Assembly (NCBI GenBank): GCA_030609445.1
Contig: JAUWCF010000001.1
Location: 1 to 17,205 of the forward strand
DNA length: 17,205 nt
Origin: Thermoplasmatota archaeon
GTDB lineage: Archaea; Thermoplasmatota; E2; DHVEG-1
Reading direction: 5' to 3'
The translations under genes and the position numbers were made by a program. The notes under the pieces are model-generated. The model ran no database searches. It worked only from the letters and a program-made list of their open reading frames with translations, and was not told the origin of the DNA. The stretch's first letter is position 1, and every line of letters begins with the position of its first letter. This document shows, one piece after another, positions 1 through 6,663 of this stretch.

Positions 1-1022
1 ATCACGTAATAAGAAACCGTTGGCCAGCTATCAAATGCGTTTGATTTATCCATTGTAAATTGACGGATCATATCTCTAAACATTCTAAGCGACCAAAATC
101 CAAGAGAATCTCTTGGATAGATGAGTTCTCCTTGATTCCGCTCAATACATCCATCATGGGTCCAAGGGCCAATAATAAGCTTAGATTTCCCTAGCGCTCC
201 AGAGCCACCCAGATGTTGATATCCTTGATATCCATCAGTTGCGCCTTGGAGAAAGATGTCATACCATCCACCAAGATGAACAGCAGGAACATTAACATCT
301 TGCCAGTTATCATCAAGTGAAACATTTGTCCAAAAATCAAGTGTGTAATTTTCATTTGCTAAGAGTTCTTCTAAAATATATGTACTTCCTTGACCTGAGA
401 GCCATCCTTCGACAAGTCCTTTTCGGAATTGGCCACCTTGAAAGACTGCATGTTTATGAAGATTAGGTGTTGCAACCATAATAAATTGGCATGCAAGATT
501 AGGCGGGTTTGCACCAGCCATAAAATATTGATTAATTCCTAATGCAGAAGGACCTGCTGTTGCAATTTTCCCATTTGACCAGCTTTGATTTGCAATCCAT
601 GCTAATGTATCAGGTCCATCGGTATGGGAATTTTGAAATAATGTGTCAATGCCTTCTGATGCGTGTCGTCCTCTCATATCTTGAATAACTGTTGGCCAAC
701 CAAAAAGTGAAAATAAAGATCCAAGAATTGATAAAGCATCTTTGTCGTATGGAGTTCGAATTAATATAGTTCCATGAGGTGCAGGTCGTAATAGTAAATC
801 ATATGCATCTGTTGCAAGATGTATTCCATCACGCATTTCTATCATGTATGTTTTTCCAAAAATTGAACCAGGAGATGATGAGCTATCATCTAAATCCTTT
901 TTTATCAAACAAGGCGTTGTATTTTTTATATTAATTTGTTCGGAGTTTACACTAATAGTTGACATAATAACTGAAAAAAATAATAAAAAAACAACAGTTC
1001 CAACAATCATTTTTCTTTTCAT
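1..1022 (-). CDS. Secreted CocE/NonD-family (S15-like) alpha/beta hydrolase, partial
   Basis: The reading frame is open from an ATG at 1022 to the left edge, so 340 N-terminal residues are visible and the C-terminal part is missing. Residues 4-21 form a hydrophobic signal peptide or anchor, so the enzyme probably works outside the membrane. The CocE/X-Pro dipeptidyl-peptidase core follows: RDGIHLATD (64-72), RTPYDK (89-94, whose Tyr belongs to the oxyanion hole in CocE), a QDMRGRHASEG block (114-124), WSNGKIATAGPSALG (148-162) with nucleophile Ser159, GGWYD with catalytic Asp255, and GPWTH with His289. The family catalyses acyl ester or amide hydrolysis; the substrate cannot be read from sequence. 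The residue after Ser159 is Ala, where CocE has Tyr. A purine-rich AAGGAAGGAT lies just before the ATG. The family is secure; peptidase versus esterase is open. Confidence 0.85.
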   Translation of the reverse strand, partial: MKRKMIVGTVVFLLFFSVIMSTISVNSEQINIKNTTPCLIKKDLDDSSSSPGSIFGKTYMIEMRDGIHLATDAYDLLLRPAPHGTILIRTPYDKDALSILGSLFSLFGWPTVIQDMRGRHASEGIDTLFQNSHTDGPDTLAWIANQSWSNGKIATAGPSALGINQYFMAGANPPNLACQFIMVATPNLHKHAVFQGGQFRKGLVEGWLSGQGSTYILEELLANENYTLDFWTNVSLDDNWQDVNVPAVHLGGWYDIFLQGATDGYQGYQHLGGSGALGKSKLIIGPWTHDGCIERNQGELIYPRDSLGFWSLRMFRDMIRQFTMDKSNAFDSWPTVSYYV

Positions 1023-1053
1023 TTGATCCTTCCTTAAACAAATAATAACCAGT

Positions 1054-1076
1054 AACAAGATATAAATATTCTTGTT
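1054..1076 (-). promoter_or_regulatory. BoxA inside a 7-bp inverted repeat, upstream of the secreted hydrolase
   Basis: The arms AACAAGA (1054-1060) and TCTTGTT (1070-1076) are perfectly complementary and enclose a 9-base spacer. Read on the minus strand the spacer contributes TTTATATC, a good archaeal BoxA. A BoxA here would put the transcript start near 1038, leaving a short leader with a Shine-Dalgarno before the ATG at 1022. A dyad straddling BoxA is the usual place for a repressor that competes with TBP. The repeat is seen directly; the operator role is inferred. Confidence 0.45.
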
Positions 1077-1117
1077 GGAGATATATAATTACCCACATCT
1101 CATTTTTAGTACCATTA

Positions 1118-1125
1118 TTTATATA
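1118..1125 (+). promoter_or_regulatory. BoxA of tRNA-Leu
   Basis: TTTATATA matches the archaeal TATA element. Its centre lies about 36 bases before the mature tRNA end, so a start about 26 bases downstream would give a leader of about 10 bases. Confidence 0.55.
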
Positions 1126-1157
1126 CAATATTTCTTTACGGCTAATTAGGCTCTATT

Positions 1158-1242
1158 GCAGGGGTAGCCAAGCCAGGTCAACGGCGATAGACTCAAGATC
1201 TATTCCTGTAGAGGTTCGAGCGTTCGAATCGCTCCCCCTGCA
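1158..1242 (+). tRNA. tRNA-Leu (anticodon CAA)
   Basis: The cloverleaf can be folded by hand. The acceptor stem pairs GCAGGGG (1158-1164) with CCCCTGC (1235-1241), followed by discriminator A1242. U8-A9 are present. The anticodon stem ATAGA/TCTAT encloses the loop CTCAAGA, giving anticodon CAA at 1194-1196, which reads UUG. A long variable arm (CCT/AGG with loop GTAG, 1205-1214) marks a class II tRNA, as expected for leucine. The T stem GAGCG/CGCTC encloses TTCGAAT. No CCA is encoded and no intron is present, so neither the endA product nor a splice motif is needed here. Confidence 0.96.
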
Positions 1243-1250
1243 CTTTTTAT
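1243..1250 (+). terminator. T-tract after tRNA-Leu
   Basis: CTTTTTAT begins directly after the discriminator base. A short T run is the usual archaeal termination signal behind a tRNA. Confidence 0.4.
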
Positions 1251-1381
1251 GATGTTTTGATATTTTTTATACTTCAAATTCCTTACTTTCAAGGAAAAAA
1301 GCAATGTATTTATTGTGGAAATGAAACAAAGAGCATCAGTCGAATTGGATATTATTCAGTATAAAATAATGAAATCAATAT

Positions 1382-1661
1382 CTAAGATCCTTTCTTGTAG
1401 ATACTATCATGATGATCAAACTCTTCAAAAATGATAGTGTCATCTTCAATCCTAAAAATAAGTACGAAGCTACCAATATGAACTCTTTTGAAATTGCTTA
1501 AATTTCCTCTAAGGTTCTTGAAACGTTCAATAGTAGTATTATCGCAGGAAGCAATTTGATAAATTTTCTTTTCCACAGAGGAGTAAGTTGTTTTTATCTT
1601 CCCTTTTGAGCATCATCAACTTCTTTTCCAGTACATCAGAGATTACGATATTAAAGTTCAT
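1382..1661 (-). pseudogene. RelE-family toxin gene split by a +1 frameshift
   Basis: Two frames together make one RelE-like toxin of about 92 residues, the normal family size. The N-terminal half starts at ATG 1661 and reads MNFNIVISDVLEKKLMMLKR then EDK. The C-terminal half, in the next frame, continues with TTYSSVEKKIYQIASCDN and contains the core LRGNLSNFKRVHIGSFVLIF and a DHHDSIYKK ending, typical of RelE/ParE-fold mRNA interferases. The switch falls in a run of five A (1591-1595 on the minus strand); removing one A restores a single frame. Read as it stands, the first frame stops after 40 residues. Its ATG overlaps the antitoxin stop as ATGA, so the genes were translationally coupled. 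The break may be a real inactivation, a homopolymer sequencing error or, least likely, programmed frameshifting. A GTG at 1576 could start the C-terminal part alone, but that would lack the N-terminal helix. Confidence 0.75.
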
Positions 1662-1960
1662 AAATCATCAAACCATCTCTTCAGCTCTGCATGATTCATT
1701 GGTTTGGAATATGATTTTTTTTCTATGTTTTTAAGTTTCCTAATGAATTCTTTTTTCAGAGGAAGTTCATCTACAGGATGCCAATCAATTTTCTCACAAA
1801 ATTTTCCTTCCTCTTTCGTTATATTTCCTGTTTTCATATATTTAACAAATATGTATCTCTTTAGCACTTCTTCTCTACCAATTTCTGACCAACTCACCCA
1901 AGGAAATCTTTCTAGTCTTTCTTTAAATGGTTTTTCTACTGAAACAGTAATGCATGCCAT
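1658..1960 (-). CDS. RHH-type antitoxin partner of the RelE-like toxin
   Basis: This 100-residue protein begins with a ribbon-helix-helix pattern: a strand ITVSVEKPF (4-12), then KERLERFPWVSWSEIGREEV (13-32). In such antitoxins this part dimerises and binds the operator. The rest is charged and probably extended, with WHPVDELPLKKEFIRKLKNI and a RWFDDL end, as expected for a segment that wraps around a toxin. Its stop codon overlaps the toxin start by 4 bases, and its ATG follows the stop of the upstream 48-aa gene with no gap. The operon order antitoxin-toxin is typical of type II modules. No specific named family was recognised beyond the RHH fold. Confidence 0.7.
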   Translation of the reverse strand: MACITVSVEKPFKERLERFPWVSWSEIGREEVLKRYIFVKYMKTGNITKEEGKFCEKIDWHPVDELPLKKEFIRKLKNIEKKSYSKPMNHAELKRWFDDL

Positions 1961-2107
1961 TTATAGTTCACCTCTTGCATGCAATTTTTCTAGTATTTCC
2001 AGTTTCTTTTTTAAACCTTCCTTGAATACTTCAGGCCAGTTTATATCTGGTCTAGAATCAAGTTTTTTCTTAAGATCAGCAGGTACTGAAAAGGTCATTC
2101 TTACCAT
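1961..2107 (-). CDS. 48-aa ribbon-helix-helix (VapB-like) protein
   Basis: A short gene of 48 codons plus TAA, starting at ATG 2107. The product begins MVRMTFSVPADLKKKLDSRP and continues DINWPEVFKEGLKKKLEILE before ending in a basic and acidic tail. A strand with alternating residues, then two helices with the NWPEV turn, match small archaeal RHH/VapB antitoxins. GGAG (2116-2119) sits 8 bases before the ATG. The stop TAA is directly followed by the ATG of the 100-aa antitoxin, whose N-terminus resembles it (FSVPADLKKKL against VSVEKPFKERL). It may be a second antitoxin, a dedicated operon repressor, or the orphan of a lost VapC pair. No PIN-domain gene is next to it. Confidence 0.65.
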   Translation of the reverse strand: MVRMTFSVPADLKKKLDSRPDINWPEVFKEGLKKKLEILEKLHARGEL

Positions 2108-2137
2108 TTACATAACTCCATGTAATTGCATAAATAT

Positions 2138-2163
2138 ATGTATATACATGATTATATTTAAAG
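2138..2163 (-). promoter_or_regulatory. Promoter with palindromic operator of the toxin-antitoxin operon
   Basis: On the minus strand TTTAAATATAAT is a strong BoxA match. It is followed by the perfect 12-bp palindrome ATGTATATACAT (2138-2149). A start near 2131 would place the palindrome between BoxA and the start, with GGAG and the first ATG just downstream. RHH antitoxins commonly repress their own operons at such dyads. The sequence elements are seen; autorepression is inferred. Confidence 0.45.
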
Positions 2164-2283
2164 GTTTTGTTTATGGCGTTGATCCTGATGGATATATTCA
2201 TGTTTTTTTTATTTGAATCAGTCCTATAAAAAACAAAGAAGTTTTACCGAAAATTAATAAGATATAATTTGGATGCCTTTTAT

Positions 2284-2901
2284 ATGATTCAAGCGTTCCT
2301 ATTGGTATTTATTCCACTGTTTATTATAGTCAATCCTTCATCAACTTTAGCACTTTTTTCAGTTATCACAAGCAAGGCATCAAAAAAAGAACGAATAAAA
2401 ACTGCTCGTACTGCAGCTATATATGCTTCTGTTCTTTTGATTATTTTTGCTATTGCTGGCTCAAGCATTCTAGCTTATCTTGGAATTGAAATCTATGCAT
2501 TAAGAATTGCTGGAGGAATTCTTTTAGGATTTGTCGGACTTGATATGCTAAGAAGCGGTGAGCAATTCGGAGAAAGTCGTCCCGATAAAAAACAAAAATC
2601 ACCATCTGAGATGGCGCTAGTTCCACTTGCATTACCCTCTCTTTCAGGACCTGGTGCAATAACAGTTACTATTGTTAGTATGCAAAACCCTGAAATTCCA
2701 TGGTGGATGGTGATACTTGCAATTCTTCTAACTATGGTCATTACTTTTGTAATCTTTATGGGATCTGTCGTTGTGATCAGAGTACTTGGAAAAAAAGGCA
2801 TGGATGCATTTACAAGAATCATGGGTCTTTTGACAGTTTCAATTGCTGTTCAGTTCGCACTTACCGGGTTTGCTGAATGGGTTACAACACTACAGATATG
2901 A
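2284..2901 (+). CDS. MarC family (UPF0056) integral membrane protein
   Basis: The product (205 residues from ATG 2284) is almost wholly hydrophobic with about six membrane segments. The family signature IIVNPSSTLALF lies in the first helix region, and the second half carries the mirrored PLALPSLSGPGAITVTIV block, typical of the inverted two-half MarC fold. A short cytoplasmic loop rich in Lys and Glu separates the halves. The substrate of this family is not established, and the old multiple-antibiotic-resistance link is doubtful. The frame also has an upstream TTG at 2269, adding five residues; neither start has a clear Shine-Dalgarno, so the start is uncertain. The gene stands alone, 59 bases before the ThiI-like gene on the same strand. 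Confidence 0.85.
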   Translation: MIQAFLLVFIPLFIIVNPSSTLALFSVITSKASKKERIKTARTAAIYASVLLIIFAIAGSSILAYLGIEIYALRIAGGILLGFVGLDMLRSGEQFGESRPDKKQKSPSEMALVPLALPSLSGPGAITVTIVSMQNPEIPWWMVILAILLTMVITFVIFMGSVVVIRVLGKKGMDAFTRIMGLLTVSIAVQFALTGFAEWVTTLQI

Positions 2902-2960
2902 ATCACTTGAGTGTTTCGTAGTGAAAACTTTAATGAATCCTGGCTTTATTTTGTTTTTTA

Positions 2961-3875
2961 ATGGACTATGATTTAATAATTATTCGATATGGTGAATTAT
3001 CCTTAAAAAGTGATTATGTTCGAAATAAATTTGAATTAAAACTAGTCGACAACATAAAAAATGCATTTAAATTAAATAATTTAAACTGTGAACTTAGAAG
3101 AGAACGTGGGCGAATTTATCTTTATAGTGATGAAATTTCTCAGAGTATTGAAATTTTGAAAAGAATTTTTGGAATAACTTCTTTTAGCCCCGCTATCGAA
3201 ACAACGTCTGATACTGCGGATATGATTACCCTTGCATTGAATTTTTGTCAAAAAACATTAAACAAAGAAAAAAGCTTTGCTCTTAGGGTCACAAGAACAG
3301 GTGAACATGATTTTTCCAGTCAAGATGTCGCAGTAAAACTTGGGAATGTAATTGTTGATGCAACAAAAGCAGGCGTTGATCTTTCTAATCCTGATTTTGA
3401 ATTATTTATTGAAATACGAGATGATAACGCGTTTTTTTTCACAGAAAAAATCCGTGGAACTGGAGGTCTTCCTTTAGGAACGCAGGGAAAAGTCCTTGCA
3501 TTAGTTGATACGCCACGATCTGTTTTAGCTGCTTGGTATCTCATGCGCAGAGGATGTGATATATTATTTTTAAAAACAAATAATCAAATTGTAGATACGT
3601 TGCATTCGTTTATTACAAATTGGTATGCAGAATCAGATATAATTGAGTGTGACCCAAAAGAAAAGAATCTGTATGAAACTGTAAATAAAATTGCTTCTGA
3701 AAGATCGTGTGATGCTTTTGTGACAGGACATACTATTTATGTTACTTCCCAAGATATATTATCTGATATTAAGCAATTTAAAAAACACACTAACCTTCCG
3801 ATTTTACATCCTTTGATTGCAATGGATTTTGATGAAATAGATAAAAAATGTATGGAGTTGGGAATTTTAGAATGA
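2961..3875 (+). CDS. ThiI-like THUMP protein with a degenerate PP-loop domain
   Basis: Residues 1-60 are the ThiI N-terminal ferredoxin-like domain (IIIRYGELSLKSDYVRNKF), and about 60-165 are the THUMP tRNA-binding domain. The linker GTGGLPLGTQGKVLALV (167-182) and AAWYLMRRG (190-198) match ThiI closely, yet the ATP-binding SGGxDS loop expected between them is replaced by DTPRSVL (183-189). The later VTGExLGQVASQT motif is eroded to VTGHTIYVTSQ, and the protein ends at residue 304, shortly after LPILHPLIAMD, so the C-terminal stretch with the catalytic Cys of E. coli ThiI is absent. ThiI normally makes 4-thiouridine at tRNA position 8 and aids thiamine synthesis. This version probably keeps tRNA binding but cannot adenylate. 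Both alternative frames across the loop contain stops, so a local frameshift does not explain it. It overlaps panE by 4 bases. Confidence 0.8.
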   Translation: MDYDLIIIRYGELSLKSDYVRNKFELKLVDNIKNAFKLNNLNCELRRERGRIYLYSDEISQSIEILKRIFGITSFSPAIETTSDTADMITLALNFCQKTLNKEKSFALRVTRTGEHDFSSQDVAVKLGNVIVDATKAGVDLSNPDFELFIEIRDDNAFFFTEKIRGTGGLPLGTQGKVLALVDTPRSVLAAWYLMRRGCDILFLKTNNQIVDTLHSFITNWYAESDIIECDPKEKNLYETVNKIASERSCDAFVTGHTIYVTSQDILSDIKQFKKHTNLPILHPLIAMDFDEIDKKCMELGILE

Positions 3876-4777
3876 ATATTGTAGTTCTTGGTGCAGGTGC
3901 CATAGGATCACTATTTGGAGCTTTGCTTTCTAAAAAAAATAATGTAATACTTATTGGTAGAACGTCTCATGTAAACGCTATTAATAAAAATGGTTTGTCT
4001 ATTGATGGGAAGACTCAGTTGAATGTGAATGTTTCTGCTGTGGATTCTGTTAATTCTATGCCGTTTTCTGTTGATCTTTTAATTGTTATTGTTAAGTCAT
4101 ATGATACTAAATCGGCTATTGATCAAGCAAAACAAATCATACATGACCGGACTGTTGTTTTATCTCTTCAGAACGGCTTAGACAATATTAAGGCAATCGA
4201 GCATGTTGTTGAACGTAGGCAAATAATTGCTGGTGTGACTACGCATGGTGCTTTTTTTTCTAAGCCTGGTTGTATTAAACATACTGGTGTTGGAAAAACC
4301 GTTTTGGGGGAATTAGATGGTGAAAGTTCAGAGCGTATAAAAAATATTGGAAATATTTTTAACTTGGCAGAAATTGAGACGGTTGTTAGTAAAAATATCA
4401 TAAAAGAAATATGGATTAAAGCAGTAATAAACTCCTGTATTAATCCATTAACTGCTTTTTTTGGATGCAGAAATGGCCATCTTTTAGAAAATCCCATACT
4501 TGAAAAAATTGTAGAAAATGTTTGTGAAGAGTCTACTAGTGTTGCGAATGCTTATGGAATAAAACTATCGTATCAGGATATGGTTAACAAGACAAAAGAA
4601 GTCATACGAGAAACATCTGAAAATTATTCTTCGATGCTTCAAAGCGTAAGAAAAGGGAAAAAAACAGAGATCGATTCAATAAATGGTGCACTTGTTAACA
4701 TTGGTAGAACCTATAGTATTGATGTGCCCTTGAATGAAATTTTGGTGCCTCTTGTAAAAACTTTTTCTGAACAATAG
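3872..4777 (+). CDS. panE: 2-dehydropantoate 2-reductase (ketopantoate reductase)
   Basis: This enzyme reduces ketopantoate to pantoate with NAD(P)H in coenzyme A synthesis. The start chosen is ATG 3872, which overlaps the upstream stop as ATGA and begins right at the Rossmann strand (MNIVVLGAGAIGS, with GAGAIG at 7-12); an upstream in-frame ATG at 3848 would add eight unlikely residues. The 301-residue product has the family's normal size. Lys183 lies in KAVINSCINPLTA, the position of the catalytic lysine in E. coli PanE, and Glu266 in TEIDSINGALV matches the conserved acid. SSMLQSV, the substrate-loop motif, is present too. Coupling to a ThiI-like gene is unusual; the two pathways have no obvious shared step. 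Confidence 0.9.
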   Translation: MNIVVLGAGAIGSLFGALLSKKNNVILIGRTSHVNAINKNGLSIDGKTQLNVNVSAVDSVNSMPFSVDLLIVIVKSYDTKSAIDQAKQIIHDRTVVLSLQNGLDNIKAIEHVVERRQIIAGVTTHGAFFSKPGCIKHTGVGKTVLGELDGESSERIKNIGNIFNLAEIETVVSKNIIKEIWIKAVINSCINPLTAFFGCRNGHLLENPILEKIVENVCEESTSVANAYGIKLSYQDMVNKTKEVIRETSENYSSMLQSVRKGKKTEIDSINGALVNIGRTYSIDVPLNEILVPLVKTFSEQ

Positions 4778-4827
4778 CTTTTTAGTTACAATAAATAAAT
4801 TATTATAATTTTAAAATTAGCCGATAA

Positions 4828-4838
4828 TTTTATATAAA
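4828..4838 (+). promoter_or_regulatory. BoxA of the metalloprotease gene
   Basis: TTTTATATAAA lies about 47 bases before the ATG at 4880. A start near 4859 would leave a leader of about 20 bases carrying GGGAG (4865-4869), which sits 10 bases before the ATG. Confidence 0.5.
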
Positions 4839-4879
4839 GATATAACCATATTATTAATATCAATGGGAGACAAATACAA

Positions 4880-6514
4880 ATGTACCTGAGATACAAACAA
4901 AAATTGATAATAGGAATAACATTGTTAGTAGTCGTTTGTCTTGTTATATCTAGCATTTTCGTTTATTATAATTTTTTTGACAAAGAAGAAGAAACTGTCG
5001 AACAAGAACCTGTCGATGTAGGTGAATATGATCTTAATGCTATTAGCCCCTATACAAATCAAGGGCTAACCTTGGAAATTTATAGAATACGTCATAGAGG
5101 GCTTTTGGATACAATAATGCAACGTGGAAATGCGTGGAAGACCAAACCAAGTTTTTATTTTATAACAAACATCGACGATCAAGAATATATAAGTAAAGAT
5201 ATCTGGTCTCGAAAAGGAACAACTGAAACTCTATTTAACACATGGGATACAATCTTTAAAGAAAATAAAGTGCAGCGTGATGCAGATGAAGAACAAGAAA
5301 AGTCAGAAATTACCATATCTATCCTAGAGCGTACAAGTATCGGAATTCTTGGACTTCGATCACAAGATAATGAGATGGATAGTATTTCTTTCACATATGA
5401 TTACCGAACGGGGAGATGGGATGGAGATGATTCATTTAATGACAGTGATGGATATGGTCATTATCTAGGGGAGACATTTGAGATGTGGTTTAACGTATAT
5501 CAGGTTGATTATGATCTTGATGGAATTCCTTATTGGACTGAAGTAAACATACTGAAAACAGACCCTAAGAAAGATGATTCCAAACTTGATCCTGATGGGG
5601 ATGGAATACCAACGACATGGGAATGGAAATGGGGATATGATCCAAATGTTTATGATAATCATTCAATCCTTGATCCTGATAAAGATGGTCTTGAAAACAC
5701 TGAAGAATATCTTATGGAAAAGTGGTTTGCAAATCCATTTTCTCAAGATATTTACGTCGAAGTAGATAATACTGAGGGGGCTGGATTATTACACCCAGCA
5801 CATGTATTGTGGGAGGAATCTAAACAAATCATGATTGAACGATTTGCTCAACATGGAATTAACCTGTATGTCGATGACGGATGGCCAGATGGACCGGTAA
5901 ATGGTGGCGGAGAACTCCTCACTCATTATGATAGAATTTCACAGGATTCAGGTATGATGCTGCAGTTCTATAGACATCATTTTCCAGAGGAGCGGAGGGG
6001 AATATTCAGATATTTACTAATATGTCATAGTGCAGGATTTTGCCATCCTTCAGAATTTAACGTATATGATACAATGGCTGTGGGTAACAGCTATGAAAGA
6101 AACATCAAAAGTAGGGGGGCATTCACGCCAAGAACTATGCGAATGATGCTTGCTTCATGCATTTTGCACGAACTTGGGCACTCTCTTGGTATTGGTCCGT
6201 GGAATGTACCTGGAAACGACAATATTTCATTTATTGAAAGCAGAGACGCTGAAAGAGAATATCTTGAAAAACATGGCAACTACAAGAGCGTCATGAATTA
6301 TTACTATATTTATGATAAGACAATAGTTGATTATTCAGATGGAAGCAATGGCGATGGAGATTTCAACGATTATGGATTCTTTGATTTAACATTCTTCCAA
6401 CAGAATGCAAAGGTTGTTGAAGATCCAGGATTTGAACTTCCTGGTGTGGAAGAAATCGGTCTTGTTAAAGCTATGATTTTACAATCAAAGATGCGACATA
6501 TCTTTCCACTCTGA
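4880..6514 (+). CDS. Membrane-anchored metalloprotease with calcium-binding (TSP3-like) repeats
   Basis: The 544-residue product has a short basic N-terminus and one membrane segment (about 9-31), so the bulk lies outside the cell. Residues 35-205 are an unrecognised domain. Acidic repeats follow at about 210-281: DYDLDGIPYWTE, DPDGDGIPTTWEW and DPDKDGLENTEEY, typical of thrombospondin type 3 or EF-hand-like calcium sites. The protease core has the zinc motif HELGH (His430, Glu431, His434) followed by SLG, and a Met-turn-like SVMNY with Met472, as in metzincins. The third zinc ligand expected six residues after His434 is Pro440; Asp447 in PGNDN is a candidate replacement. A YSDGSNGDGDFND stretch after the Met-turn may also bind calcium. 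It is a lone gene with its own promoter. Protein degradation outside the cell is the likely role; the substrate is unknown. Confidence 0.78.
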   Translation: MYLRYKQKLIIGITLLVVVCLVISSIFVYYNFFDKEEETVEQEPVDVGEYDLNAISPYTNQGLTLEIYRIRHRGLLDTIMQRGNAWKTKPSFYFITNIDDQEYISKDIWSRKGTTETLFNTWDTIFKENKVQRDADEEQEKSEITISILERTSIGILGLRSQDNEMDSISFTYDYRTGRWDGDDSFNDSDGYGHYLGETFEMWFNVYQVDYDLDGIPYWTEVNILKTDPKKDDSKLDPDGDGIPTTWEWKWGYDPNVYDNHSILDPDKDGLENTEEYLMEKWFANPFSQDIYVEVDNTEGAGLLHPAHVLWEESKQIMIERFAQHGINLYVDDGWPDGPVNGGGELLTHYDRISQDSGMMLQFYRHHFPEERRGIFRYLLICHSAGFCHPSEFNVYDTMAVGNSYERNIKSRGAFTPRTMRMMLASCILHELGHSLGIGPWNVPGNDNISFIESRDAEREYLEKHGNYKSVMNYYYIYDKTIVDYSDGSNGDGDFNDYGFFDLTFFQQNAKVVEDPGFELPGVEEIGLVKAMILQSKMRHIFPL

Positions 6515-6578
6515 TAAAACTGCATCATCAAATACATATTTTCCTGGAAATCTTTTGGGAAATAGTGATGTTTCTTCT

Positions 6579-6595
6579 GTTTTTTAGTATTTTTA
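6579..6595 (+). terminator. T-rich tract downstream of the metalloprotease gene
   Basis: Two T runs, GTTTTTTAG and ATTTTTAC, occur about 70 bases after the stop at 6514. Archaeal RNA polymerase can stop at such U-tracts without a strong hairpin, and none is obvious here. Confidence 0.3.
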
Positions 6596-6663
6596 CTATT
6601 ATTGCCCACCTTAGAAACATCTTAATAATCTTTTCAATTATCAGGTGAATATAGAGGATATTT

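Noticed and set aside
844..1026. A 60-codon plus-strand frame
   Set aside because: It is antisense to the signal-peptide region of the CocE-like hydrolase, which has a full catalytic triad.
1158..1242. An intron in the tRNA gene, given endA in the same window
   Set aside because: The anticodon loop is a normal seven bases and the whole cloverleaf folds without an insertion.
1262..1381. A short plus-strand frame containing CIYCGNETKSISRIGYYSV, which looks like half a zinc ribbon
   Set aside because: It has a single CxxC, no ATG and only about 34 codons, and no promoter or ribosome-binding site of its own; too little to call a gene.
1704..2216. A 170-codon open frame on the plus strand
   Set aside because: It is antisense to three overlapping toxin-antitoxin genes that carry recognisable motifs; its Ser/Phe-rich product is typical of a shadow of Lys/Glu-rich genes.
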